This document shows positions 32,985-45,982 of a stretch of 64,000 nucleotides of DNA, in pieces. A program made the translations under genes and the position numbers. How positions within the stretch are numbered: position 1 is the stretch's first letter; each line of letters begins with the position of its first letter. The notes below the pieces were generated by a model. That model saw only the letters and a program-made list of their open reading frames with translations, was not told the DNA's origin and did no database searches. The stretch comes from Daedaleopsis sinensis (lineage: Eukaryota > Basidiomycota > Agaricomycetes > Polyporales > Polyporaceae). The DNA lies in assembly GCA_033807695.1 (NCBI GenBank), contig CM066303.1, forward strand, positions 3,968,001 through 4,032,000. Reading direction: 5' to 3'.

Positions 32985-34150
32985 CTCCACTTCCTTCATC
33001 TTCTTTAAGTTCGCTTACTCGTCCCGCACGCACGAACGGGCTTTTCCTCATGAACAGGTAGTCCATCTCCTCGAGCGTCCGGTTCGCGGTCTCGGGATAG
33101 AACGCCCACACGAGCAGGATGCTCAGGAAGTTGATCGCGCCGGAGACGTGCAGCGTGTTCCGCCCGATCCGTGCGAACATGACCGGGTTCAGGAGCGTGA
33201 GCCACTCGTTGTCTGTTGACAGTCGTGAGCGAGTGCGCGCGACGCTCTGTCAGCGCCATATCGCCAAACCCAACACGACTAGAGAACGCGCACCGATCGA
33301 CCAGCCGAATACACAAACGTGTTTCCCACCGCGCGCATACCATCAACACGAAGCGCACCGCCGTGAGGCGATACTTCGCCACTTCTCCGGGTGGTCCTTC
33401 AGCAGCCATGCGAACGCGCCGTGGTGGATGAGCGGGATGCCCTGGCCGAGGGCGCCCCACCAGAGCTCGACGCGACTACCGAGGCGGTCGATGGTGGTCG
33501 ACGAGAAGATCGGAAGGGGTGTCGTACGCACTCCTGGACGATTTGAAGCCAAATGGAGAGCTGTACACGACGTGCGACATGCAGGCCGGCATCGTGCAGG
33601 CCGAAGAACATGGAGACGTATACGCTACGCTTGGGGTACTCCTTCTCGAGTGCGACATTCGCAATGATGTCTTCGTACTCGTGTTGCGCGCGCGGAGCTT
33701 CAACCATGCCGTGCTCGGAGCGCAGACGGCCGAGAATCTCGCGGACTTCCTCAAGTCTTCCCACCTTGATCAGCCAGCGTGAAGACTCTTGTATTGACGT
33801 CAGGATCACTCTCATTCGAAGAAGACAGCGATATATACCTGACATCCACGGGATACAAGCCTATAGCGGGACAAACTAGTGAGCTCGACGTAGATATTGA
33901 GACAAGACAGCGACACACAATGAACACGAGCACCGAGATGATCTGGAATGCAATCAGGAGCAGTAGAGCGCGAACAACCGTCGCCGACGAAGCCCAAGGG
34001 TATTTCAAGCCAGTACGCAACGACCACCTAAAAATGTTCAACGTGAACTCGCTGGCGTTAAGGGCACCGCGAGTTGTATGTGTCGCGACTTCCACACTCC
34101 ACACCGGCACGATCGCGTTCAGGTAGCCGGTGCGATACGTGCGCCCACCC
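32985..34150 (-). pseudogene. MFS sugar-transporter pseudogene, copy B
   Basis: Blocks of a fungal sugar porter (MFS, proton symport of hexoses in known relatives) appear in order on the minus strand but in changing frames. They are IVPVWSVEVATHTTRGALNA (34.1 kb), VVVAYWLEIPLGFVG (34.0 kb), SSRWLIKVGRLEEVREILGR and SVYVSMFFGLHDAGLHVARR with VQLSIWLQIVQE (33.6-33.8 kb), TTIDRLGSRVELWWGALGQG (33.5 kb) and the C-terminal FYPETANRTLEEMDYLFM with SPFV (33.0-33.1 kb). Frameshifts separate the blocks and the N-terminal helices are not clear, so it is decayed. It is the most complete of three copies. Confidence 0.75.
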
Positions 34151-34689
34151 CTACGGCGGACCGATCCCCAGGACAGTCAGCGGGATCCGCACGCAGCGCA
34201 AACAAACGACGCACCTGTGGCCCACGGCTCAGTCAGCAGCCCGATCTTGTGGTTTCAGGGCAGAAGGTCGGAGAGGAGCACGCCGAAGATGATGGGACGA
34301 GATAAATCGCGCCGACATACGCCCTGCCGTCCTTGCAGCGGAGGCGAATTGAACACTCGGACAGATCGTCAGAGCCTCGGTAGAGCCGTCGACACAGCCG
34401 AAGAGGGTCGTCAGGAGGTTCGAAAAGCCGCAGGAGGAGCTGATAATCTGCCGCTGGCCGCTGGTTCGTCAGGCTGTTCGACACGAAGTTGTCGAGCGTA
34501 ACGAAGAGCGCGGAAAGCAGTGGCAATCGAGAGCACTGAGAACCGGGAGATGTAGGATGTCATCCCTCGCGGGAAGGCATAGATGCCGACGATTTTATCT
34601 GCAAATACGGGATGCGGGATACGGGATACAGCTCAGCGACGAGTCGCGCGGAGGAGACGAGACATACTATACTTCATGGGAGTGGGTGT
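34151..34689. repeat. Transporter-side spacer, copy 2
   Basis: This is very similar to 43.24-43.79 kb: long stretches match exactly, and translations of 34130-34501 and 43224-43595 differ at only a few residues. It is more distant from 12.5-12.9 kb. It contains a short GGGATAC run. Confidence 0.8.
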
Positions 34690-36447
34690 AATGCGTACAC
34701 GAGCACATTGGGGTGTTTTTTAGGGGGTGCCAGATCTTGCGCGAGGCGCAAACGAGAGGGAGAGCTTGACCGTCACGGGGGATAGAGCTATGGAGAGAAG
34801 CTCACAATGTGTCGAGAGGCATGTCCGGTTAGGCCACGGAGCCAAGGCCAGGGTCCCGGACAAGTGTGCAGAGTTCGCGAGCATACAGGCACGGAGGCCT
34901 CACCAGGCGGATGAGCTTTAGACGTTCGTCGTTCGGGTTGTACCAAATAGAGGAGCGCGACGAAGAACGGAAAAAACACGTATATTGAGTACGGGATACA
35001 CAGTGTTCGGTGCATCTTGAGAATGCAGATATATCACTTACGTAGTGCACTGGCTCAAAAAACCGGCAGTCTCACTCCAGTAGTCTGCAGGGAGGTCGGG
35101 GCGCAAGGCGCATAGGGATAGTAGAGAGACACATCGAGGGAGTCGGGTGCACACAAGGCAGTCGCGAGGGGACAGAGTGAGAGTGAGCGCAGTAGAGGCC
35201 AAGCGAGAAGGGGCGGTCTTGCTGAGCAGAGCAGTAGAGACAGCAGCAGCCCGAGGAGGAGCAAGGTCTGCAGGCGCCCTAGTCCTGTTCCGGCGCTTGT
35301 AGCAGGGTCGATGACGCGCACACGGGCGCTCTCGCTCGTGCTCCTCGTTCTCTCCTGCAGTCGTTTCCGCCGCCGCTGCATGCATCCTCTACTGCTCTTT
35401 CCCTCCGAGTCTGTGCGCTACTGGTGCCAGTCGACTCCCCTGCCTCTGTGCAACTCCCCCTGCGCGTCCTCTCGTACCTGCGCCGGCCCGGCCCCCGCCC
35501 TCGCAGAAAGGACGCAAATGTACAGTCAGGAACGGCAGCGAAAGGGCGATTCGAGGGATGTATTGTGTACAAGGGGTATGGTACACAGGTGAGTCCCTAC
35601 TTCTGCATTCGCCGCTACACGAGGTCCGATAAACTGTTGTCCATCCCCGTCAGTGCCCATACTGCCGGTCACCCACCTTACCTTTCCTCTCGCCGCAGGC
35701 TTAGCGCACAGAAAGCGCATCCTGGACGCGTAGTATGTGTTCGAGAGTTCGGTACTGGTACCGATCCATCCCAAGACGATCTCACTACACACAAGTCTGA
35801 AGACCACGCTGCCGTGTTAGGAGACAGCGCACGCGTCCGGTGTGCGCGAACCTGCGCTGCGCTGTCTTGCACGCCCCCAGGCCCACCTGTCCAATGCGCT
35901 CCATGCGCATGACATCGTCCGGCGGCTCCCTGGTGGTCATCCAATCCGCTCGCGCGTGTCTGATGCGTTCCATGCGATTGGACGCGTCCGCGACGTCCCC
36001 AAGCCCGCGTACCGCACGCATCCGACCCATCAGCCTGTCCTTTATGCCGGTCGTTCTCGACTCTCCCCGGATTCCCTCTCGTGCTCCCAAAACGCGTACT
36101 ACACGCGTATCGCTCCCATTGCTGTCTTCGCGGTTCTTTGGAACTCAACGTCAACTCCGGGTCCATCTGAACTGCAGTCAAACACGACCGAAGCCTACAG
36201 GTATTTGTACAAGCGCAGATCCCCCACATCTCGTCTCGAATGCGTATGTGCGCGCAGGCCCGTCTTGCACGCCGCCAGGAATCTCCTTGCCCCCCCGCGC
36301 GCTCTCTAACCGCCCACTGCATGCGCATCATGCACCATCTTCGCGATCTCTAGGGAACACAGTGCGATATCTATCTGGACACTGGACACTGGCTGAGCGC
36401 GACGAAGCCGACAGGTACGAGTACGAGCACAGATCTCCCGGCAGGCA

Positions 36448-36488
36448 CATCCTGCACATCTCGTCCTCGGGACTATATGTGCAGGATG
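36448..36488. repeat. Inverted repeat H5, 12-bp perfect arms
   Basis: Arms CATCCTGCACAT and ATGTGCAGGATG. GTACGAG lies at 36416. Confidence 0.95.
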
Positions 36489-36762
36489 CCACATGCATCG
36501 AACGCACACGCGTGCGATCCGCTTATATTGAACTTCCTGTAGACAGTCAACTTGACTCAGTGCAAGACCGACCAGGAAGCGGACGCCGGATGCGTTGCCC
36601 CCGGTTACGCATCTACCCAGCTAAGCAGGACGTCGTCGACGCGGCACGACCACACCCGATGCATGTCCTTCACGGTGTCACGGTCCGCGATGCGACACCC
36701 CGCGCTCATCCTTCAGCACCAGTGACGAATCCCGATAGGTACGAGCAGAGACCGCGCCGGAA

Positions 36763-36804
36763 GCGTATCCTGCACTTATCGAGGATGAGAAGTGCAGGAT
36801 GCGC
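36763..36804. repeat. Inverted repeat H6
   Basis: Arms GCGTATCCTGCACTT and AAGTGCAGGATGCGC match at 14 of 15. The inner TT/AA pair replaces AT/AT of H1 with pairing kept. GTACGAG lies at 36739. Confidence 0.9.
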
Positions 36805-37631
36805 CGCCATGCTGCATGCAGGACGTACGATGCTTATTTTGCGCTTCTCACAGACTTGCACAGGACCCAGGAGCGGGTGCTGGACGCGTCGGCGCGGCAG
36901 CACGGGATTGGAATCGGAACCATACGCACCAGAAGGCCGCCGCCACGAGGGCAACGTCCCGGAGCACCCTACACGGCTCGCGATATGAACAAACACATGC
37001 GTTTCCTGCTCGTACGCTGCATTGGAGGCGGATGTTGTACATCTCTTCTGTGAAAGGTACGGTACAACACCCTGCCTTCCCGTACGCAAGGACCAAGTTG
37101 GAGCAACATGCAGCTCGTGCGCTGTCCTTCGACACACACGGTACGTCCGCAATGTGCATCCCCCGCGACGCAGTCCGCACGCGCATAACGCCCAGTGCAG
37201 TGCAACGGACGCCAGGCGCGTTGTGCGTCGGGGTGGGCTGTCTGGACGCTGACATGGCGTGCACGCTCGAGACGACGCCGAGAGACTGGCCACACACCGG
37301 TAATCTACGCCGACGCGGGCGCTCCGTCGAGCACCGCAGGACAACCGCGACTACGCAAGCCTGGTATTCGGGAACATGTGCTCACGTCCCTCATCTCGAG
37401 AGGTCCAAGTGAAGCGACACGTAGGCCCTGCGCTCTCAAACGGCGAGCGGCACATCCGCGTCGGCTATCCTTGGGTGCGCTCGCCCGCGATCGCGTAGGA
37501 TTGCGGTGTGTAGACTACCCTGTGTTTTATCATGATACATACTTGTGCTCTGATCCCGACGCTTGCGATGCCCCGCCACCCAACCCGACGCTGCCCGGAC
37601 TTCTGTCTCAAAGCCATACGACATCCCCCTT

Positions 37632-39916
37632 CGCCGCTCTTGCTCGTCACTGGACTCGGACACCGATATCGGGTTGGCCGACAGCTCACTGCCCCAGGTT
37701 TCGGCCTCGCCTGCCACACATCTCGGCCACGGCCTCCATTTCAGCCATCACCGTCGGAGGATTCTTGAGCCTCCCTCTTCCGCCCCTTCTCGTCGACCGT
37801 GTCCGTCACCGGGCGTGCTCGATGTCTGCTAGCGTCCGGCCGCCGGTCGCGTCTCTGCGGGATGCCCTCGCAGATCGGGCAGCTTGGGGCTCAGGGCTGC
37901 GAGGAGCGGTTTCTCTGCTGCTCGTCCGACACAGATGCGAGGTGCGTCCCCTCGAGCTCCCGGACCGCGAGCAGGTGGCTGACCCGGTTGTGCGCGAGAC
38001 AGGTGAGATTGTTCAGGCGCGTGAACCTGCAAGGCGGAAGTCGACGACGATCGCGCAGACCCCCGCGTACATCTCCTGGACATCGTCAGAGAGCGTGAAC
38101 TGTCGAGCACGGGCAAGCTGTGACGGGCTCGGAAACGCGGCGGAGCAACAGAAGCCGCCACGAACGAGGCGCGACAGCGAACCTGTCAGCGGCGAGCCCC
38201 GAGAACCTGCCCTGTCGGAGAGCTATGGTGTGTGCGGTGAGCCTTTGACAAATGTGCAGATTGGAACGCAAACTCACCAATGGAGTTGTAGCAGACGAAA
38301 CACTGAACCGGTTGCAGTGTCTATCGCGGGCAGTGCATGTATCAAGTCGGTCGCTTTGCTACGGTGCAAAGTGCGAGGTGGATGAGCAGCTAGACAACGC
38401 GAGGTGTGAGTGGACGATCTTGAGTATAGAAGGCTGTCACTGACTTACATACAGACCAGGCCGGGTGCGGAGATGCCAGAGCGTTGAAGAGCCTTAGTGA
38501 GTAGACTGAATGTCGAGAGCGAGAAGTTGAGCGGGAAAGTGTCGAGAGGGAGATCGAAGTTTGTATGGTACAAGAGACATGTAGGGCCCAAGAGACATGT
38601 ACGAAGTCCGTAGCCGGACGGAAGAGAGGGTGCTGAGAGTATGAGCGAGGGGAATAGGTTCGAGACACGAGGAAGCCGTTTATCTGTCGAATATAGGTGA
38701 AATGAAAGAAGGCGGCGGGTTGTTGGAAGAGTCGCGAGCCAGGTACGAGCGCGAGAATATTGAGGGAAAAGATCGGATTTGGCAGTGGATATTCGGAAGT
38801 CAGAGGAGCGCGAAGCGACAAGTCGTCAGCCTGTTGAAGACCGGACGTGTATACGGTACTCGGAGTTGGTATGGGAGCTTGGAGCCGCAGCGAGTGGGTG
38901 ACGAGAAGGGTGTGAGAGCGTTGAGATTCAGGTAGCTGCGTCGAGGTAGAGTCGGAGGCGAGATGGACGGTAGAGCACGCTGAGCAGCCGGTTGGAGATG
39001 GCCCAAGAATGAGGAGTGATTCTTAGCATGCGCAGCAACTAACTCCTTCCGTCGTCGCAGTACTGGACGTCGACGTGCCTGTTCACGACGGTCGGTCTGA
39101 CATGCGGATACGTTCGAGCAACCTTGAGCCGACGAGCGATAGGTAACGGGGATGGTGTATGATGGAGGAGGCGGAGCATGAAGCGACGTATGTGTTGTGG
39201 CAGGGCGGCAGGTGATGGGTTGTCCAGGGGAGCTCAGGATAGCAGAGTCAACGTTTGGGACCCTGTTCCGAAGGTACCAGAGGGCGACAGAGATGACCGT
39301 GCGCCGTGCGGTATCCATTGGCAGGTGGATGTACCGCGGCGCGTATATCTGCGTCCGGAGGTCACGGAGTCGACTGTCGGCGGGTGGGTTGGATGGTGGA
39401 GGAGGATATGATTGTGCGGGGACGCCGATGATCGTCGGCACGCTCGCGGGCAGAGACGAACACCCATAGCCGCGTTTGTGGCACGCAGATAATCCGCGAG
39501 ATGAGTGTGCATTCTGAATGATGCGAAGAGATGAGCGAAGGGATAGATGCACGCGGGGAATATTGAAGCGAATTCTTGCGGTCGAATGAGTGATAGAGCC
39601 AAGCCAGTACCTGAATCAGGACGCGGATGCTGCGTCTCATGACACAGGCTGAGGAGGAAGAGCGTCGGAGAGCCTAAGACGACCGCTAGAGGATACGCGG
39701 GTATGCCGCTGTTGCCATGATGCGCCAATGTCCGAGTTGAGGTGAATTGGAGAGGACCCGGCTCCGTCGGCATCCGGGTCAGTGACTGGGCGGACATTCT
39801 GTGGCGGAGGCGGCTGTATATCAATCATGTCAGCTCCGCAAGTCGAGATTACTAGGATAATGCTCTTACCGGATTCAAATTCTGGGTCACTCGCGATATC
39901 CACTCCTTGACCCGTA
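37632..39916. repeat. Near-identical tract, copy 2 (partner 15831-18115)
   Basis: This is the counterpart of the tract in unit 1. Flanking sequence on both sides is clearly more diverged, so the edges are sharp. Confidence 0.9.
37880..38120 (-). pseudogene. Eroded conserved coding remnant, unit 3
   Basis: Identical to the remnant in unit 1, because it lies within the near-identical tract. It carries the same breaks. Confidence 0.45.
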
Positions 39917-42135
39917 CCTGACAGCGTTCGATCTCCGTTCTCCACTCGCTCTCGTCAAAATCCTCGTAACGGACCACTTTCTTGATGTTCAATGCCTCTC
40001 TGAGCTCATCAAAGAGCAAACTGTCCGCGTTCCGACCAGTCTCCTGCACGTCTCGAAGATCATGGATGATGCCAGACCAAATGTCTGCGGTGTACCAGAG
40101 AGCGGGCAAAGCGAAACGGAGAATCCCTTCAAGTCCACAGCGCGGATGGGCCCAGACCTGCAGAAAATCTTCATCGCTTGCTGCATGATGTAGGGCATAG
40201 AGCAACGGCGGCAAGGTGGCCACCCATCCACACCAATTAACAGTCTTGTAATCGTTTTCTTCAAGCCCCGCTTGAATTTGAGATCGTAGCCGTGTTGAAA
40301 AAGCTGCGGCTAAGGCACACATGTCAGCTTATTCCGTGATGTGGTGATCAAGACTAGCTGCTGCTCACCCCGCTTTCCGGTTTTTGCGCTCAGTGTCTCC
40401 CGGTTCTTATAGACAATTTGAAACGACGCACACACATGATCAAACTGGGAGGGATATTGGCTCCCGGGATACTGAGTGATAATGTCTTGAGCTGCGCTCA
40501 CAAGGTCCATGCACAAATCGGATGGACGTGTATTGCGTTCTGGGTAGTTAGATAGAGAACATCCGAGACGATATTCCCAGCCGGCTGTGTATATGTCTTG
40601 AATGTTGTCCTTGACGGTAGCGGCTATGGCCAAGAGTCCAATAGATAACACATGGCAGGGTACCTGGTGATCGACATGGACCCATTGCTGGTGTCGTGTC
40701 AGTTCACCCTTGATCTGCGAGAAGTAACCCGAGGCGTGTTTGGGCTCCAGCATCGTGACAATGGGCATGGCGGCGGTGATATTGCGAGGATCCAGAGTGG
40801 TGGTGAATGCCGTGGTAGCCATATCAGCGTCGAGTTTCTCTTGGTCGTCAGAAACGGCCTTGAGCTCCTTTCCGCGTATGGTCAATGCTAGGCCGGGCTC
40901 TTTCATATAGCCGTACACCTTCAAGGCCGCTCGCTCTGCCCAGTGACCGTATGGTAGTTTACGATAAACCCTCCAAGACAGCCTAGATAAAGTACGAGCA
41001 AGAGGAAGCGCCGCCAAAGCAAATCCAATAGCGGGTGGCGAGATATAGCAGCAGTTACGGCTGAGGGCTGGCAGGACGATTGTGACAAGGGTGAAAAGGA
41101 ACAGAGATCCAATGAGGGTGGTAGCAACAGCAGCGACAGTGTGATTGAGATGCCACAGTAAAACGAGCATGCCGGCGAAGAACAGGGACAACGCGATTTG
41201 CAGGAGAACAGGAAGAACACCGGTGATCTCAGCAACTCTCCAGCTCCTAAGGCTGTTCAACCGATGCTGCCGGACTCGCGCAATATGAGCGGATGATCCT
41301 GAGATTCCGGTGCTGTACTCGGCCAGCCATTGCTTGACCATGATGGCAACTGATGCGGCCGACAGGCTGAAGATCAGACTCGAAAACCACATTACATTGA
41401 GGACCACGGCCCAGCGTTCAGGAGCGGGAGCGGGAGCAGCCGTCAAGGTGCTCGCAGGCTGCGTCGAGTTCACGAGGGGAGGATTTATTGCGAAGCTGTT
41501 GAGCTGCAGCGAGATCTGCTGGAGGGTAGCGAGAACAGGGTCTGGAGGCGGCGGAGTGAGGAGTAAGTATGATTGAACGTTGAATGCTGTGAGGACAGCG
41601 GAGAACAGGCCGGCCTATGTATGAGAAGCTCGCATGGTGACTGCAATGTAAGGGGCAGAATCCACGCACGTATACGAGTAGTGTGTCCATCTCCTCGTTC
41701 CAACGCTGCACCATTTCATCGCTGTACTGCTTGACTATCTCTGTGAGTTCTTCCCTTGCTTTTGACTTCTCTGTTTCGGTGTAGTTGAAGGAGCTCTGCC
41801 GCCGCTCGTCCCATCGTCCCTGTGCGTGGTGAGTATCTTACAAGCGACCAATGATGATATGGCAACTCATACCGATGCGCTCGGTATATAGTCGTCTTGT
41901 AGGAAGGGCGGCAGTGGCTCTGATACGGTAGGCTTTGCATCATAGTATGCACATCTCACTCAGACAACATTACTATAGAGACTGCGGGACTGCGACGTAC
42001 GAGTGTAGCACCGCCGTTTTCACTATGCGCGTTCTCACGAATAGTAGGTCCCGATTCATGGTTCTGCTCTGGAGATCTAGCGGAGACTCCTTCTGCTGTT
42101 TCGGATTGCGGCGATACAGGCTCTGCGTCTGACAT
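39637..42135 (-). CDS. DUF6535 membrane protein, copy 4 (735 aa)
   Basis: Exons 42135-42001, 41932-41873, 41819-41670, 41614-40369, 40309-39870 and 39813-39637 join in phase. The signature is DEMVQRWNEEMDTLLVY|AGLFSAVLTAF, with a 55-nt intron. Helices include WAVVLNVMWFSSLIFSLSAA and VLPVLLQIALSLFFAGMLVL. The C-terminal region carries GWVATLPPLLYALHHA and a final SSSGRLRLSDALPPQPVS. The second exon starts at an AAAG acceptor because the GATAG used by copies 1 and 5 is altered here; this is the weakest junction. The last exon and its flank lie in the near-identical tract shared with copy 1, while the rest is clearly diverged from it. The function is unknown. Confidence 0.78.
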
Positions 42136-42323
42136 ATGGGAGCTTGAGCGGGGACGGTACGATAGTGAACGGGGGCCTGCTGGGGATGGTACAGGACGGG
42201 GACAGAGTGCGTGGGCCAGGTGTCCGCACCATGCACGCTCCCGCGCGCTCTGAACCACCACGAGGACCGAGGAAGACACTCAGAGCTGTCAAAACCTTCT
42301 CACGAATATCTATTATTAGAGTC

Positions 42324-42345
42324 CGACACAGGACGCCCTGTGTCG
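42324..42345. promoter_or_regulatory. Palindrome upstream of DUF6535 copy 4
   Basis: The CGACACAGG / CCTGTGTCG palindrome, loop ACGC and surrounding TATCTATTATTAGAGTC are identical to those of copy 1. It lies 189 bp before the ATG. Confidence 0.6.
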
Positions 42346-42409
42346 TCTGTATCGCTCATGACAGCACTCTAGATCTCCAGCAATATGAAGGTGCATCCGT
42401 CGCTATCGG

Positions 42410-43250
42410 CTACGTTTGAACCTGCCAGCCTGGCCATCTGCACGGCGACCGAGGCGGTCGATAGCAGCCACAGTGAGCAGCGTGCTCAACATGTACGTAA
42501 TCTGCGCATGGACAGCAATCACGAAGTCAGCGCGGTACACACGGATATCGGTCAGGAAACGCGGAGGACAAGGGAGGGGAGATAACAAGATTACGTATCC
42601 ATGGGAAGGACGGTGGACCCACATCATTCAAGCCAGGGAGCCACTGCGACTTGCGCGCCAGCCAGCTTCGGCGAAGATGGTAGGGGCGTATACCGTGGTA
42701 GCCGGGATGCACATCCATCCGGAAACGCGGACATACTGTCAGTCGTCTGATGAATGTCCTCGTATTCGTGTTGCGCGTGTGGAGCGCAGGCGGCCGAGGA
42801 ACTCGCCTCAAGTCTTCCCATCTTGATGAGTCAGTGTGGAGACTGTGGTATTGACGTCGTGAATAACTCTCATTCGACGAAAACAGCAATATGTACCTGG
42901 CGTCCACGGGATGCAAGCCTATAGCGGGCAGTGAGCCCGACGCGATGTAGAGAGAAGACAGCGACGCACCACAATCGGGAACTATAGGTCGAAAAAGGAT
43001 GTTAACTCCTGCGTACACTGCCGGCCGCGAGCTTGTGATGCGTACCCTCCAGCAAACTTGCGAAAGACTGTCGCCGACGAAACCCAAGGGTAATTCAAGC
43101 CAGTACGCAAAGACCACCTAAAAATGTTCAACGTGAACTCGCTGGCGTTAAGGGCACCGCGAGTTGTAAGTATGTGTCACGACTTCCGTACTCCACACTG
43201 GCACGATCGCGTGCAGGCAACCGGTGCGATACGTGCGCCCACCCCTACGG
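42410..43250 (-). pseudogene. MFS sugar-transporter pseudogene, copy C
   Basis: The minus strand holds VVFAYWLELPLGFVG near 43.1 kb, an EYEDI-like stretch near 42.77 kb and TVAAIDRLGRRADG near 42.46 kb. It is more decayed than copy B, with internal deletions. Confidence 0.6.
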
Positions 43251-43797
43251 CGGACCGATCCCCAGGACAGTCAGCGGGATCCGCACGCAGCGCAAACAAA
43301 CGACGCACCTGTGGCCCACGGCTCAGTCAGCAGCCCGATCTTGTGGTTTCAGGGCAGAAGGTCGGAGAGGAGCACGCCGAAGATGATGGGACGGGACGGA
43401 TCGCGCCGACATACGCCCTGCTGTCCTTGCAGCGGAGGCGAATTGAACACTCGGACAGATCGTCAGAGCCTCGGCAGAGCCGTCGACACAGCCGAAGAGG
43501 GTCGTCAGGAGGTTCGAAAAGCCGCAGGAGGAGCTGATAATCTGCCGCTGGCCGCTGGTTCGTCAGGCTGTTCGACACGAAGTTGTCGGGCGTAACGAAG
43601 AGCGCGGAAAGCGGTGAGAATCGAGAGCACTGAGAACCGGGAGATGGAGGATGCCATCCCTCGCGGGAAGGCATAGATGCCGACGACTTTATCTGCGAAT
43701 ACGGGATACGGGCTACGGGATACGGGATACGGGATACAGCTCAGCGACGAGTCGCGCGGAGGAGACGAGACATACTATATTTCATGGAAGTGATGTC
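43251..43797. repeat. Transporter-side spacer, copy 3
   Basis: Close copy of 34.15-34.69 kb (see there). No gene. Confidence 0.75.
43697..43738. repeat. GGGATAC short tandem repeat
   Basis: About five 7-bp units (one GGGCTAC). The matching place in copy 2 of the spacer (34.60-34.63 kb) has about three. Confidence 0.85.
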
Positions 43798-45645
43798 ATG
43801 CGTACACGAAGTGCATTGGGGTGCATTTTTGCGGGGGTGCCAGATTTTGCGCGAGGCGCAAACGAGAGGGAGAGCTTGACCTTCACCGGGGATAGGAGCT
43901 ATGGAGAGAAGCTCACAATGTGTCGAGAGGCATGTCCGGTTAGGGCACGGAGCCAAGGCCAGCTGGGTCCCGGACAAGTGTGCAGAGCTCGCGAGCATAC
44001 AGACACGGAGGCCTCACCAGGCGGATGAGCTTTGGACGTTCGTCGTTCGGGTTGTACCAAATAGAGGAGCGCGACGAGGGACGGAAGGAACACGTATATT
44101 GAGTACGGGGTACACAGTGTTCGGTGCAGCTTGGAGATGCAGACATATCACTTACGTAGCGCACTCGCTCAAAAAAACTGCAGTCTCACTCCAGTAGTCT
44201 CCAGGGAGGCCGGGGCGCAATGCGCATAGGGATAGTCACAAGAGAGGCGCGTCGAGTCGGAGTCAGGTGAGCGCAATGCAGTCGCAAGGGGGCAGACCCA
44301 GGGTAGAGTAATCAGAACCAAGCGAAGACAAGCGGTCTTGATGAGCAGAGCAGTAGACAGCAGCAGCGTGAGGAGGACCAAGAATAGAGACGAGGATGAA
44401 CTTGGAGGAGCAGCCTTCTGCAGGCGCCCTGGTCTTGTTTTGGCGCTTGCGGCAGAGTCGATGACGCGCACCCAGACGCGGGCGCTCTCGCTCGTTCTCT
44501 CGTTCTCGTCTCCGCCGCCGCTGCATGCATCCTCTCCTGCGCTCTCCCTCCGAGTCTGTGCGCGACCGGTGCCAGTCCACTCTCCGGCCCTTGTGAAACG
44601 CACCCTGCGCGCTCCCCGCACACCTGCCCCTGCCCGGCCCCCGCCCTCGCAGAAAGGACACAAATGTAACTTCCGGAACGACAGCGAAAAGGCGATTCGA
44701 GGGATGTATAGTGTGCGAGGGGTATGGTGCACAGGTGAGTCCCTACTTCTTTATCCGCGGCTACACGAGGTCCGAAGCACCATGGGTGCATCCCCGTCAA
44801 GATGCGCTCCGTGCACATACTGCCGCTCACCAACCCTACGTTTCCTCTCTCCGCAGGCTTAGGGCGCAGAAAGCGCGACCTGGACGCGTAATACGTGTCC
44901 GAGAGTCTGGCACGTTATCATCCCTGAGACACCAATACGATCCCACCACACTGCACAGACAAGTCCGACTCCGGCCACGCCGGCGTGTTAGGAGACAGCG
45001 CACGCGTCCGGTACCGGTGTGCGCGAACCTGCGCTGCGCTGTCTTGCGCGCCGCCAGGAACACGTGCAAAATGCGCTCTACGCGCATGGCCTCGTTCGCC
45101 GGCTTCTGGGCGTTTGACAAATCCCCTCGCTGTGCGCGTGTCTGTTGCGATTGGAGGCGTCCGCGACGTCCCCAAGCCCGCGTACCGCATGCACCCGACC
45201 CATCAGCGTGTCCTTTACGCCGGTCGTTCTCGACTAATACACTCCTCCTCCTCCTCCTCGGGTTCCCTCTCGTGCTCCTAAAACGCGTACTACACGCGTA
45301 TCGGTCCCATCGCCGTACGCGGCTTTCGCGATCCTTTGAAACGCAACTCCGTATCCATCTCGACAACGGCCGACCGCGACCAAGCCGGGAGGTACAGGGA
45401 CGATCGGATGCACACCCCGCCCATCCGTCCATCTGTCTTGTCCGCATCCGGTGCGCGCACACCCGTCTTGCACACCGCCGGGACCCCTCGGCATCCATGC
45501 GCTCCTTTGCGCTCTCAAACCGCCCATTGCATGCGCATCACCGTTTCCGCGACCCCGGGGACCTCAATACCATCATCTGAACACCGGCCGACCGCGACAC
45601 AGCCGACGGGTACGATTACGAACACAGAGCCCGCTCTGGCAGGCA

Positions 45646-45680
45646 CATCCTGGACATCTCGTCCTGAGATGTGCAGGATG
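45646..45680. repeat. Inverted repeat H7
   Basis: Arms CATCCTGGACATCTC and GAGATGTGCAGGATG match at 14 of 15, with a 5-nt loop, the tightest of the eight. GGTACGA lies at 45609. Confidence 0.9.
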
Positions 45681-45938
45681 CGCCGCCATGCGTGACTGCA
45701 CACGCGCGAGGCTCCCGCAGACCTGCGCAAGACCCGGAAACGGAAGCTGTATGCGTCGGCGCCGGGTACCGCATTCACGCGGCTCACCAGGAGGATGTCG
45801 ACGCGACGGGACCACGCCCGAGGCATATACTTTACGGTCCGCGTGCGACACCCTGCGCTCGTACACTATCCGCCCAAGCTCGGCTGCGCTCAGTACCAAA
45901 TACGAAAGCTGAAAGGTACGAGCACATATAGGGCCGGA

Positions 45939-45982
45939 GGCGCATCTTGCACATATCGAGGATGGGATGTGCAGGATGCGCC
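45939..45982. repeat. Inverted repeat H8
   Basis: Arms GGCGCATCTTGCACAT and ATGTGCAGGATGCGCC match at 15 of 16. GTACGAG lies at 45916. Confidence 0.9.

Larger units (their letters stand above)
34690..42345. repeat. Array unit 3
   Basis: Anchor at 34.69 kb, hairpins at 36.45-36.49 and 36.76-36.80 kb, the second copy of the near-identical tract, and DUF6535 copy 4 with its palindrome. From 34.69 to 37.63 kb no intact gene is seen. A 382-codon plus-strand frame at 35840-36988 is not kept in the other units. Confidence 0.75.

Noticed and set aside
35840..36988. 382-codon plus-strand open frame
   Set aside because: It crosses the hairpins and intron-like sites, and its frame is not kept in units 1, 2 or 4. 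The length is explained by high GC content.
37195..38385. 396-codon plus-strand open frame, overlapping a shorter version at 15718-16584
   Set aside because: The conserved peptide signal in this stretch is on the minus strand. The identical part reflects the recent near-identical tract, not selection on this frame.
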